DNA from: an uncultured Sphingomonas sp.
GTDB taxonomy: Bacteria > Pseudomonadota > Alphaproteobacteria > Sphingomonadales > Sphingomonadaceae
Direction of reading: 5' to 3'
Assembly: GCF_934560975.1 (NCBI RefSeq)
Contig: NZ_CAKTFO010000016.1
Coordinates: 1 to 64,000, forward strand
DNA: 64,000 bases
This document shows positions 1 through 8,733 of this stretch, one piece after another. The notes beneath the pieces were generated by a model. The model saw nothing but the letters and a program-made list of their open reading frames with translations, ran no database searches and was not told the origin of the DNA. Position numbers and translations under genes: made by a program. Within the stretch, counting starts at the first letter, position 1. Each line of letters opens with the position of its first letter.

Positions 1-876
<876 letters not shown>

Positions 877-901
877 GTCCAACCTTCTCCACACGAAGAT
901 C

Positions 902-932
902 GGGCCGGGGGATCATGTCCTCCGGCCCTTTT
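902..932 (+). terminator. Rho-independent terminator of groEL
   Basis: An 11-base arm (902-912) pairs with 918-928 with a single G-T wobble and a 5-base loop, followed by TTTT. It lies just after the groEL stop. Its far side abuts the truncated end of an aldo/keto reductase remnant on the other strand. Confidence 0.85.
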
Positions 933-939
933 CGTATGC

Positions 940-1176
940 GCTTCACATTCTTGAGCGCGCGCCCCACGATCTCCTCCGACGTGCCGTTCGGATAGACGTT
1001 GGCGGCGTCGAAGAAGTTGATCCTGCTTCCACCGCCTTACGCAGGATCGGCCTGCTGGCCTCCTCGTCGAGGGTCCAGGCATGATTTCCACGATCGGGGA
1101 TGCCGTAGGTCATGCAACCGAGGCACAGACGTCACACGTCAAGGCCGGTGCTGCCGAGTTTTACATAATCCGTCAT
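940..1176 (-). pseudogene. Aldo/keto reductase, N-terminal remnant with stop and frameshift
   Basis: Reading the minus strand from an ATG at 1176 gives MTDYVKLGSTGLDV, then an in-frame TGA (1134-1132), then RLCLGCMTYGIPDRG and TLDEEASRPILRKAVEAG. A one-base deletion near 1019-1025 shifts the frame, after which NFFDAANVYPNGTSEEIVG and GRALK follow. These are the start strand, cofactor-side Asp region and catalytic Tyr region (FFDxANVY) of the YajO/Tas-type aldo/keto reductases. The match ends near 940, so only about 77 of roughly 330 codons remain. One nonsense codon, one frameshift and a missing C-terminal three quarters make it a dead gene. The lesions are read directly; the family is inferred from motifs. 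Confidence 0.85.
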
Positions 1177-1461
1177 TGTTCTCGCCCGCTCTACTCATGG
1201 CCTTAACCAACCGACTGCGGTGACGTCGCAAGCCGCGCCACGAGCAACGATGCATCTGGCCGGCCTGCGGCGACCACGGCAGATCAAACCCGAGAACGGC
1301 ACCTGAACACATGTCGGTGTCGGCGCCCATTCGGGCCGCTCCGAGTGACCGGTAGTGGGTCGGGCCGGCCGGCACCTGATTTCCTGTTCAAGCCGGAGCT
1401 GCCGCGCCTTCCCCTTGTCCCCTCGCGTCCTTGCAACATACTCTTGTCGCGGAGACTGCCT
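1177..1461. other. Intergenic stretch with no gene recognised
   Basis: About 285 bases lie between the aldo/keto reductase remnant and the end of the SDR gene. Open frames exist on both strands because of high GC, but none gives a recognisable protein. I see no hairpin with a T-run and no tRNA. It is probably further decayed sequence. Confidence 0.5.
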
Positions 1462-2223
1462 TCACTGTGGCGGCTGACCATTGGAGGCCATCAGCCCACC
1501 ATCCACCGGCAGGTTCACGCCCGTCACCATGCGCGCGTCGTCGCTGGCCAGGAACGCCATCACCGCCGCGATATCCTCCGGGCGCGCCGGCGTGCCGAGC
1601 GGCATGCGCTCCTTGAACTTGGCCATCAGCTCCGGCTCCGCCTGCATGTCCTTGGTCATGCCGCTGTCCGTAAAGCTGGGATTGACCGCGTTGACGCGCA
1701 CACCGTCCTTTGCGGCGTCCAGCGCCATCGCTCGCGTCATGTTGCTCACCGCACCTTTCGAGGTGTTGTAGGCGAACATGTTCCAGTCGCCACCCAGTCC
1801 GGAGACGGAAGACGTCATGACGATGCAACCTCGCGTCTTCACCAGCTCCGGCATGGCGGCCTTCGCCATGTGGAAATAACCGCCAACATTGACGGCCAAG
1901 ACATGGTCGAAATCCTCTTCACTGGTCTGGACGATGTCACCCTGCGTCGCGATGCCGGCATTGTTGACCAGGATGTCGAGCCTGCCAAACCGGTCCACCG
2001 CCGCCTTGACGGCCGTGACCGCCGCATCTTTGCTCGACGTGTCGCCCGGCTGAACCGAAAGGCGATCCTGGGGCAGCTCGGCTGAGGCTTCCTCCAGCTC
2101 AGCCCGATCGAGGTCGACGACAACGACGTTCGCGCCCTCGTCCGCAAAGCGACGTGCGGCCGCCCGGCCGATGCCGGACGCAGCACCGGTGACGAGCACC
2201 GTCTTTCCCTCAAACCGGGCCAT
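1462..2223 (-). CDS. SDR-family NAD(P)-dependent oxidoreductase
   Basis: A 253-residue classical short-chain dehydrogenase/reductase, a cytoplasmic NAD(P)H-dependent oxidoreductase of unknown substrate. It shows the nucleotide-binding motif TGAASGIGRA near residues 12-21, VVVVDLDRAE (an acidic residue after beta-2, which favours NAD(H)), the structural NNAGIATQG, a catalytic Ser in TSSVSGLGG and the Tyr/Lys pair in YNTSKGA. The C-terminal VTGVNLPVDGGL segment is typical of the FabG-like branch. The ATG at 2223 is preceded by GAGGA at suitable spacing and starts the canonical N terminus MARFEGKTVLVTG. The frame stays open upstream to 2574, but that part holds an unrelated ABC-transporter fragment and should not be included. 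Its neighbours are gene remnants, so the gene may have been left behind by rearrangement. Confidence 0.9.
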   Translation of the reverse strand: MARFEGKTVLVTGAASGIGRAAARRFADEGANVVVVDLDRAELEEASAELPQDRLSVQPGDTSSKDAAVTAVKAAVDRFGRLDILVNNAGIATQGDIVQTSEEDFDHVLAVNVGGYFHMAKAAMPELVKTRGCIVMTSSVSGLGGDWNMFAYNTSKGAVSNMTRAMALDAAKDGVRVNAVNPSFTDSGMTKDMQAEPELMAKFKERMPLGTPARPEDIAAVMAFLASDDARMVTGVNLPVDGGLMASNGQPPQ

Positions 2224-2367
2224 GGCAGCATCCTCGCATTGTGTACGCAACACCAACGGCGGTATCCGGCCCGAGTTGCACGTCAGCACTGAAAGCCGTC
2301 CGTTGCGACTGGCTCCGGCAGTGCCAGGCGGGCTACCGGCTAGCGGCGCATGCCTGTTCAGGCGTTT

Positions 2368-2469
2368 GCCGGTCGGCTCGTCGGCGAGGATCAACTCGGG
2401 ATCAACGACGATCGCCCGGGCGATGGCAGCGCGCTGCTGCTGGCCGCCGGATAGTTGATGTGGATAGGC
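2368..2469 (-). pseudogene. ABC transporter ATPase fragment (signature and Walker B only)
   Basis: The minus strand encodes YPHQLSGGQQQRAAIARAI followed by VVDPELILADEPTG, the unmistakable signature motif, Walker B and D-loop start of a MacB/LolD-type ABC ATPase. Only about 34 codons remain; neither Walker A upstream nor the H-loop downstream is present, and the sequence on both sides is unrelated. The fragment is in frame with the SDR gene that follows, so an automatic caller could produce a false 370-residue fusion. The rest of 2224-2608 shows nothing recognisable. Confidence 0.85.
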
Positions 2470-2608
2470 TGTCGCAAGGCCATATTCAGCATCGGGACGG
2501 CCGATCGACAAGCGCCAACAATCCACCGCCCTTCCTGTAGTGTCGGCAGGATCGCATCGGAACTTGCACGTCACGGCGACCTTACAGGCACACGCGCGTT
2601 GACGCTTT

Positions 2609-5600
2609 ATGTCAGATTGGCCTCACGGAACTGGTGAAATGGTCCGCCGCGTCCGGGCGCAAGACTGGGCGGCCACGCCGCTGGGCCTGGTTGCGGCGTG
2701 GAGTGAACGTCTGAAGGCGGTTGTCGACCTGCTGCTGGCGGCGGAGCTGCCGATGATCGTGCTCTGGGGCCCCGAGCTGATCCAAATCTACAATGACGGC
2801 TACGCCAAGATCATGGGTGTGAAGCACCCAATCGGGCTGGGGCAGCCGACGCGCGACTGCTGGCCCGAGGTCTGGTCGATCAACGCACCCATCTACGAGC
2901 AGGTGCTGGCGGGCGGCGCGGTCACCTTCGAGAATGCGTTGTACCCGCTCACGCGTTCCGGCGTGCTGGAGGACGCCTGGTTCACCTTGTCCTACAGTCC
3001 GGTGCGGGACGAGAGCGGCGCGGTTGCCGGTGTGCTCGTGACGTTGATCGAAACCACGGGCCAGGTTCTGGCGCGGCGCGAGCGGGCGGAGGTTGAGGCG
3101 CGGCAGGCGTTCCTGCTCAAGCTGAGCGATACCCTGCGAGGCGAGCCGGATGCGGACGCGGTCGCGTATCAGTCGCTTCAGATGCTCTTCGACCATCTCC
3201 GGCTCGATAGATGTTACATCACCTACTATCGACCCGAGGATGACGAGGCCGACTTTCCCTATCAGGTCGGCAACGATACCGTTCCGCCGCTTCCTGCCAA
3301 GGTCCGTCTTTCCGATTTCCCCGATGCGTATGAACAGGTGCTCGAAAAGACGTTCGTGATCGAGGACGATTTCGAGAGGCGCGGCCTGTCGAACGCCGAG
3401 CGCGCCAGCAGCACCGCCTTGGGAATGCGGGCGATGTTGGCGTCGACCGTGCGGAGAGGTGAGAAGAATCCGCTCTGCTCGATGGCTGCGGTGTCGTCCC
3501 GCCCGCGTCATTGGACTCCTGCCGAAATAGCGCTGGTCGAGGAGGTCGCAGAACGTACCTGGGCGGCGATCGAACGTGCGCGCGGCGAGGGAGCGCTGCG
3601 TGACAGCGAGACGCGGTTCCGGGCGCTGGCGACCGCCGGCTCCTACCTGATCTACCGCATGAGCCCCGACTGGCGGCTGATGTATCAATTGGAAGGCGGC
3701 GCGCTCGCACCGACGGAAGCGCCCATCGAGGACTGGATCGATAAATACATCCTCCCCGAGGATCTTGCGCAGGTGAACGCGACGGTGGCCGAGGCTATCC
3801 GCACCAAATCGATGTTCGAGCTGGAGCATCGGGTCCGTGCCGCTGATGGCGGCATAGCCTGGGTGCTGTCGCGCGCCGTGCCGATCCTGGGAAGCGACGG
3901 CGAGATCGTCGAGTGGTTCGGTGCGGGTGCCGACGTGACGGAGCGCCGTCGCGTACAGGAGGCGCTGCGCGAGAGCGAGGCCAGGCTGATTGCCGCCTTC
4001 GAGAGCGTGCCTGTTGGTGCGGCGATTATCAACATGGACGGCAACGTCGTGGTTTCGAATGCCGAGTATCGCCGCTTCCTGCCTTCGGGACTGATGCCCT
4101 CTCGCCATCCGAAGATCGCCGCACAATGGCGGGCTTGGGACATGCGGGGCCATCCGCTCGAACTCGACGACTTCCCGGGTGCGCGAGCGATGCGTGGTGA
4201 GAGCGTCGTGCCTGGTCAGGAGATGGTCTTCACGGACGAAAACGGGCAGGAGACCTGGACCAGTGTCGCCACGGCCCCGACCCGAGATGAAGGCGGGCGC
4301 GTGACAGGCGCGGTTTCGGTCATCGCTGACATCGACGTCGCGAAGCGCAGCGCCGACGCCCTGCGCCAGAGCGAAGAACGGTTTCGGCAGTTCGGCGAAG
4401 CCTCCCAGGACATTCTCTGGATCCGCAATGCCAAGACGCTCCAGTGGGAGTATCTCACGCCGGCGTTCGAGGTGATCTACGGCGTGAGCCGACAGGAGGC
4501 GCTCGCTGGCGAGAACATGCGCAACTGGCTCGATCTGATCGTGCCCGAGGATCGGCCACTCGCGCTGGAGAACCTTCGGCAGGTCCGCGCAGGAGAACAG
4601 GTTGCCTTCGAATATCGCGTCAGGCGCCCATCGGATGGCGCGATCCGCTGGCTGCGCAACACCGACTTCCCGATCCGGGACGAGAGCGGGGAGGTGACGC
4701 TGATCGGTGGCGTCGGCCACGACCTGACCGAACTCCGCGAGACCGGGCTACGTCTGCGGGCGCTGATGGAGGGCATCCCACAGTTGGTGTGGCGCGCGGT
4801 CGATGGGGGGCACTGGACCTGGGCCAGCCCGCAGTGGACGGCATTCACCGGGCAGGAGGAGGCGGATAGCCACGGGTCGGGATGGTTGAAGACGCTCCAC
4901 CCGGATGACCATGATGTCGCCCGCGATGCCTGGGATCATGCGATGGAGCGCGGCGGCATCGATGTCGAGTATCGCATCTGTACGCGCGACGCCCGCTCCT
5001 ACCGCTGGTTTCAGACGAGGGCCACGCCTGTTCGAGATGAAGCGGGATCGATCATCGAGTGGCTGGGAACGTCGACTGACATCCATGATCTGAGGCTGCT
5101 CCAAGACCGCCAGCAGGTGATGGTGCAGGAACTTCAGCACCGCACCCGCAATCTCATCACCGTCGTCAACGCGCTGTCCAAACAGACGCTAAAAAGCGCC
5201 ACGTCGCTCAGCGACTTCGATGTTCACTTCAAGGATCGGCTTTCCGCTTTGTCCCGCGTACAGGGGCTGCTCTCCCACCTGTCGGCGGGCAAGCGGGTGA
5301 CGTTCGACGAGTTGCTGGGGTCTGAGTTGGCGGCGCTGGGTGCGCCTGACGACAAGGTGACGCTGGACGGACCCGAGGGCGTGCCCCTGAAATCGGCCAC
5401 CGTGCAGACCTTCTCGCTGGCGCTGCACGAGCTGGCCACCAACGCCTTGAAGTACGGAGCGCTTGCCGCCCCGGACGGACATCTCACCGTCCGCTGGGGC
5501 GTGATCCATGCCGATCGGGACGGCCCCAGGCTCCAGGTCGATTGGCGTGAAACCGGTGTGGTCATGACCCATGTGAGCGACCGCCCTCGTGTAGGCGGCT

Positions 5601-5731
5601 ACGGGCGCGAGTTGATCGAGCGTGCCCTGCCTTACCAGCTGGGGGCGAAGACCAGCTACGAGATGGCGACCGATGGCGTGCATTGCACGATCGACGTTCC
5701 CGCCTCGACGGCTACGGCAGAACCGGACTGA
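2609..5731 (+). CDS. PAS/GAF sensor histidine kinase, HWE family
   Basis: A 1040-residue cytoplasmic sensor kinase with no transmembrane segment. Rough order: an N-terminal PAS-like domain (1-150, with PMIVLWGPELIQIYNDGY), GAF (about 175-330), four PAS/PAC domains (about 335-830), then an HWE-type kinase domain. The phospho-acceptor is His844 in ELQHRTRNL. The family-defining His is His940 in the N-box LALHELATNALKYG, and the W-x-E motif is Trp979/Glu981 in DWRETG. HWE kinases are typical of alphaproteobacteria and often serve general stress or light responses; the GAF lacks an obvious bilin cysteine, so the ligand is unknown. A single-receiver response regulator starts 4 bases after the stop and is the likely partner. 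The ATG at 2609 is the first in frame; its ribosome-binding site is weak. Confidence 0.93.
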   Translation: MSDWPHGTGEMVRRVRAQDWAATPLGLVAAWSERLKAVVDLLLAAELPMIVLWGPELIQIYNDGYAKIMGVKHPIGLGQPTRDCWPEVWSINAPIYEQVLAGGAVTFENALYPLTRSGVLEDAWFTLSYSPVRDESGAVAGVLVTLIETTGQVLARRERAEVEARQAFLLKLSDTLRGEPDADAVAYQSLQMLFDHLRLDRCYITYYRPEDDEADFPYQVGNDTVPPLPAKVRLSDFPDAYEQVLEKTFVIEDDFERRGLSNAERASSTALGMRAMLASTVRRGEKNPLCSMAAVSSRPRHWTPAEIALVEEVAERTWAAIERARGEGALRDSETRFRALATAGSYLIYRMSPDWRLMYQLEGGALAPTEAPIEDWIDKYILPEDLAQVNATVAEAIRTKSMFELEHRVRAADGGIAWVLSRAVPILGSDGEIVEWFGAGADVTERRRVQEALRESEARLIAAFESVPVGAAIINMDGNVVVSNAEYRRFLPSGLMPSRHPKIAAQWRAWDMRGHPLELDDFPGARAMRGESVVPGQEMVFTDENGQETWTSVATAPTRDEGGRVTGAVSVIADIDVAKRSADALRQSEERFRQFGEASQDILWIRNAKTLQWEYLTPAFEVIYGVSRQEALAGENMRNWLDLIVPEDRPLALENLRQVRAGEQVAFEYRVRRPSDGAIRWLRNTDFPIRDESGEVTLIGGVGHDLTELRETGLRLRALMEGIPQLVWRAVDGGHWTWASPQWTAFTGQEEADSHGSGWLKTLHPDDHDVARDAWDHAMERGGIDVEYRICTRDARSYRWFQTRATPVRDEAGSIIEWLGTSTDIHDLRLLQDRQQVMVQELQHRTRNLITVVNALSKQTLKSATSLSDFDVHFKDRLSALSRVQGLLSHLSAGKRVTFDELLGSELAALGAPDDKVTLDGPEGVPLKSATVQTFSLALHELATNALKYGALAAPDGHLTVRWGVIHADRDGPRLQVDWRETGVVMTHVSDRPRVGGYGRELIERALPYQLGAKTSYEMATDGVHCTIDVPASTATAEPD

Positions 5732-5735
5732 ACAG

Positions 5736-6104
5736 TTGAGCACAGCGTCGTTGCAAGGTCGAAGCATTCTCGTCGTCGAGGACGATTACATGATTGCTCA
5801 GGACGTTCAGGATGAACTGGAGGAGGCCGGAGCGACCGTCGTTGGGCCGGTGCCGGCGGTCAGCGCAGCACTGCGCCTGATCGAAAGCGAGCCAATCGAC
5901 GCGGCAGTGTTGGACGTGAACCTCGGAGAAGAGAGGAGCTTCCCGATCGCGGAGGCTCTGGAAGCCAGAGCGATACCGTTCCTCTTCGCGACCGGCTATA
6001 ACTCGGCCGATATACCTTCTGAATGGCAGCGTGCGGTTATCGTCATGAAGCCGCTCCGCATCGCCGCAGTCGAACAGCTTCTAGCGTGCGGTGACCCGCG
6101 CTAA
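5736..6104 (+). CDS. Single-domain response regulator, likely partner of the HWE kinase (TTG start)
   Basis: A 122-residue receiver domain with no output domain. It has the acidic pair in ILVVEDDYM, the phosphorylatable Asp60 in AAVLDVNLG, the Thr switch position in FLFATGYNSADIP, and the conserved Lys in VIVMKPLRI. Such receivers partner HWE kinases and act as phosphate sinks or phosphorelay links. No ATG gives a sensible start: the upstream in-frame ATG lies within the kinase gene, whereas the TTG at 5736, 4 bases after the kinase stop, gives the canonical N terminus. TTG at 5751 is an alternative. The close spacing implies co-transcription with the kinase. The 3' end overlaps a receiver-like remnant on the opposite strand. 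Confidence 0.88.
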   Translation: MSTASLQGRSILVVEDDYMIAQDVQDELEEAGATVVGPVPAVSAALRLIESEPIDAAVLDVNLGEERSFPIAEALEARAIPFLFATGYNSADIPSEWQRAVIVMKPLRIAAVEQLLACGDPR

Positions 6105-6176
6105 CGCGTCGACAACCTTTGCCGCGTCGATCGGCTTCAAACAGAATGGCACGTCGAGATGTTTGTCGGGATAGTC
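6081..6176 (-). pseudogene. Possible response-regulator C-terminal remnant
   Basis: The minus strand reads DYPDKHLDVPFCLKPIDAAK and ends DALARVTAR plus stop. PFCLKP followed by a short helix is the usual end of a CheY-like receiver (beta-5 Lys-Pro and alpha-5). An in-frame stop lies just upstream, so only about 31 codons remain. It converges on, and overlaps by 24 bases, the intact receiver gene on the plus strand. The assignment rests on one short motif and is moderate. Confidence 0.5.
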
Positions 6177-6201
6177 CCCCGGTCACAGCGACTCCTGCCC
6201 G

Positions 6202-6336
6202 CTAAATGGATCTTGTGTTCCGAATAACTTTGCGTGGATCAAAGTAGCGGTTGGTAAGCAGATAATCCTGCCCCACCGTCCCGTGTAGCACGTTGAGCGC
6301 TGTAAGGATCAGTGCTGCGGCGCACCCATCCCCATG
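6202..6336 (-). pseudogene. Probable tyrosine phosphatase fragment
   Basis: A 45-codon stretch on the minus strand reads AAALILTALNVLHGTVGQDY then LLTNRYFDPRK. This resembles the segment after the P-loop in bacterial Y_phosphatase3-type tyrosine/serine phosphatases, where an AALLLxALGV helix is followed by xDYLLTNRY. The catalytic CxxGKDRTG loop is not intact: HGDGC stands in its place. No start or full domain is present, so this is at most a remnant. Confidence 0.5.
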
Positions 6337-6428
6337 CTGAGCAGGCCGCCGACCAGCACCTTCAGGTCGCGCTTGCGCGCCTCACCCGTGGCAATCGCCT
6401 CCCGCACGCCGGTATCGGCGGCGGTCAT
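6309..6428 (-). CDS. Small hypothetical open frame, 39 residues
   Basis: An ATG-started 39-residue frame begins MTAADTGVREAIATGEARKR and ends LVGGLLSMGMGAPQH. I do not recognise it. It partly overlaps the phosphatase-like fragment in another frame, so both cannot be functional. The regular codon composition makes it more than a random open frame, but it may be the tail or head of another truncated gene in this debris zone. It lies 78 bases downstream of pgm on the same strand. Confidence 0.3.
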   Translation of the reverse strand: MTAADTGVREAIATGEARKRDLKVLVGGLLSMGMGAPQH

Positions 6429-6506
6429 GGTGAGTTCGAGTTTCTTGCTCCTGAGCCCTCAAAGGCTGTTCAGCAAAGCGTCGCAAGGTTCAGGGGGTCA
6501 GCCCGG

Positions 6507-8135
6507 TCAGGTGATGACGGTCGGGGCCTTGCGGCCAGTATGGCGGGTGATGCCGGCGAGGTCATCTGCAGCGTCGACGAGCTCGGCCAGCACCGCCGCA
6601 GTGTCCACATCCAGAATGCCGTCCGGCGCCTCGTAGCGTTCGAGATAGACGCGCAAGGTCGCGCCGCTGGTGCCGGTGCCGGACAGACGGAACACGATGC
6701 GCGCGCCGCCTTCGAACTGCAGCCGCAATCCTTGGCCGCGACTGAGCGAGCCGTCGACCGGATCCAGATATTCGAACTCGTCCGCCCGGGAGACGGTGAG
6801 ATTGCCGGTCGTGCGGCCGGGGAGGTCGGGCAGAGCGGTGCGCAGCTCGCTTACCAGTTGCTCCGCCGCGGCGCTTTCGAGCCCCTCATAATCGTGCCGC
6901 GCATAATAGTTGCGGCCGAACCGCGCCCAGTGATCGGCCATGATCGCAGCCACGCTCTCGCGTCGCACCGCCAGGATGTTGAGCCAGAGCAGCACCGCCC
7001 ACAGCCCATCTTTCTCTCTGACATGGTCCGATCCGGTGCCGGCGCTTTCCTCGCCACAGATCGTCGCCATGCCGGCATCCAGCAGGTTGCCGAAGAACTT
7101 CCAGCCGGTCGGCGTCTCGTGCAACGGCAGGCCGAGTGCGTGCGCCACCCGATCGGCAGCGCCGCTGGTCGGCATCGAACGGGCAATGCCCTTGAGGCCG
7201 CGTGCATAGCCGGGGGCGCGGTGGGCGTTGGCGGCAAGCGCGGCCAGCGAATCCGACGGCGTCACGAAGATGCCGCGGCCAAGGATCAGGTTGCGGTCGC
7301 CATCCCCGTCGGAGGCAGCGCCGAAATCGGGCGCATCGGCGCCGAACATCCGCTCGAACAACGCGTGCGCATGGACCATGTTCGGATCGGGATGATGGCC
7401 GCCGAAATCCGGCAGCGGCGTGCCGTTCACGACCGTGCCCGCCGGCGCCCCGAGGCGGCGCTCCAGGATTTCGTGCGCATAGGGCCCGGTAACGGCATGC
7501 ATCGCATCGAAGCTGAGGCGGAAGCCGCCCGCGATCAGGTTGCGGATCGCGCCGAAATCGAACAACTGCTCCATCAGCTCGGCATAATCTGCAACGGGAT
7601 CGATCACCGCGACGATCATGCCCGCCACCTGCGTTTCGCCGAGGCGGTCGAGATCGACGTCAGGGGTGTCCACCGTCAGGTAGCGGTCAATCTCCTTCGA
7701 TCGGGCGTAGATGGCGTCAGTGATCTTTTCCGGCGCCGGACCACCATTGCCGATGTTGTACTTGATGCCGAAATCCTCGTCCGGCCCTCCGGGATTGTGG
7801 CTGGCGGAGAGGATCAGCCCGCCGAACGCCCCATATTTGCGGATGACGTTGCTGGCCGCCGGGGTCGAGAGAATGCCGCCGAGGCCCACCAGCACCCGGC
7901 CGAAGCCGTTGGCGGCCGCCATCCGGATCACCGACTGGATCACCTCCTTGTTGAGGAACCGACCGTCGCCACCGACCACCAGCGTCTGCCCAGAGAAATC
8001 GTCGAGCACGTCGAACACCGACTGCACGAAATTTTCGAGATAGTGCGGTTGCTGAAACACCCGCACCTTCTTGCGCAAGCCGGAGGTGCCGGGTTTCTGG
8101 TCGGCGAACGGAGCGGTGGTGATCGTCAGGGTCAT
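6507..8135 (-). CDS. pgm: Phosphoglucomutase (alpha-D-glucose phosphate-specific)
   Basis: A 542-residue cytosolic enzyme interconverting glucose 1-phosphate and glucose 6-phosphate, linking glycogen or exopolysaccharide precursors to central metabolism. Motifs in order: GTSGLRKKV near the N terminus, the catalytic phosphoserine Ser112 in ILSASHNPGG, the metal-binding loop ASDGDGDRN, the sugar-specificity loop ICGEESAG and the phosphate-binding RLSGTGTSGATLR. Length matches the Pgm family (about 545) rather than the shorter phosphomannomutase type. It appears to be transcribed alone: small lipoprotein genes lie upstream behind a terminator, and only decayed genes lie downstream. Confidence 0.96.
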   Translation of the reverse strand: MTLTITTAPFADQKPGTSGLRKKVRVFQQPHYLENFVQSVFDVLDDFSGQTLVVGGDGRFLNKEVIQSVIRMAAANGFGRVLVGLGGILSTPAASNVIRKYGAFGGLILSASHNPGGPDEDFGIKYNIGNGGPAPEKITDAIYARSKEIDRYLTVDTPDVDLDRLGETQVAGMIVAVIDPVADYAELMEQLFDFGAIRNLIAGGFRLSFDAMHAVTGPYAHEILERRLGAPAGTVVNGTPLPDFGGHHPDPNMVHAHALFERMFGADAPDFGAASDGDGDRNLILGRGIFVTPSDSLAALAANAHRAPGYARGLKGIARSMPTSGAADRVAHALGLPLHETPTGWKFFGNLLDAGMATICGEESAGTGSDHVREKDGLWAVLLWLNILAVRRESVAAIMADHWARFGRNYYARHDYEGLESAAAEQLVSELRTALPDLPGRTTGNLTVSRADEFEYLDPVDGSLSRGQGLRLQFEGGARIVFRLSGTGTSGATLRVYLERYEAPDGILDVDTAAVLAELVDAADDLAGITRHTGRKAPTVIT

Positions 8136-8279
8136 GACGCCACATTGCCAGACTGAGATGACCGGTAAAGTCTTTAAGGAGAGGCAGCGACCAGTTCGGC
8201 CGCCGGTTCGGACGCGTTCAAAGCGGCCTCAGTCCAGAAGATGAACGAACGGTAGAAACTGGGACGCCGCTGGAGCTTG

Positions 8280-8315
8280 CGAAAAGGGGCCGGGGATCGT
8301 CCCGACCCCTTTTCG
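8280..8315 (-). terminator. Rho-independent terminator after the 8.3-kb lipoprotein gene
   Basis: A 16-base arm starting CGAAAAGGGG pairs with 8300-8315 with two weak positions and a short loop. Because A and T runs flank the stem symmetrically it can act on both strands; its natural client is the lipoprotein gene ending at 8329. Confidence 0.8.
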
Positions 8316-8328
8316 TCCGCTCGCTGGA

Positions 8329-8673
8329 TCAGCGGCGGACGTCGTTGGCAGCGCGATTGGCGGTGTTGCCGACAGCGTTGAGGCCGTTGGCGGTGGCGTT
8401 TGCGGTCGCGTCGCCGGCCCGGTCGAGCGCGGCGCCGGCCTGGTCCGCACCGTTGTCGATCGCGGTGCCGGCACGGTCGAGGCCGTTGCCGATCGCGTCA
8501 CCCGCCTGGTTCGCGCCCTGTTGCGCATCCGCCGTGGCATTGTCGGTCGCCGTGCTGATGTCGTTGCCGGCCGAATCGACCACCGCCCCGGCATGGTTCT
8601 GGGTTTCCTGCGAGCAGGCGCCGAGCGAGAGGGCGGCGGCGGCGATCAGCGGCAGTGCGATGCGCTTGGTCAT
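8329..8673 (-). CDS. Small Ala/Asn/Gly-rich lipoprotein
   Basis: A 114-residue predicted lipoprotein. MTKRIALPLIAAAALSLGAC is a classic type II signal with lipobox LGAC, so the mature protein starts at a lipidated Cys near residue 20. The rest consists of degenerate 11-12 residue units such as DRAGTAIDNGADQAGAALDR, giving an amphipathic, low-complexity helix resembling entericidin/YtxH-like envelope proteins. The ATG at 8673 has GAAGGA just upstream and is preferred to an in-frame start 39 bases earlier because it gives the clean signal peptide. The function is unknown; an envelope or stress role is a guess. A terminator follows. Confidence 0.8.
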   Translation of the reverse strand: MTKRIALPLIAAAALSLGACSQETQNHAGAVVDSAGNDISTATDNATADAQQGANQAGDAIGNGLDRAGTAIDNGADQAGAALDRAGDATANATANGLNAVGNTANRAANDVRR

Positions 8674-8733
8674 GGCAAATCCTTCATCCTGTTTACCCGG
8701 CGGGACCAACACCGATCGAGGCGGAAAGTGCCG

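Noticed and set aside
1462..2574. A single 370-residue SDR protein.
   Set aside because: The first 117 residues include an ABC ATPase fragment unrelated to SDRs; the true start at 2223 has its own ribosome-binding site and the canonical N terminus.
6312..8156. A long 614-residue plus-strand open frame opposite pgm.
   Set aside because: It is a high-GC antisense shadow of the mutase gene, rich in Arg/His/Ala with no domain.
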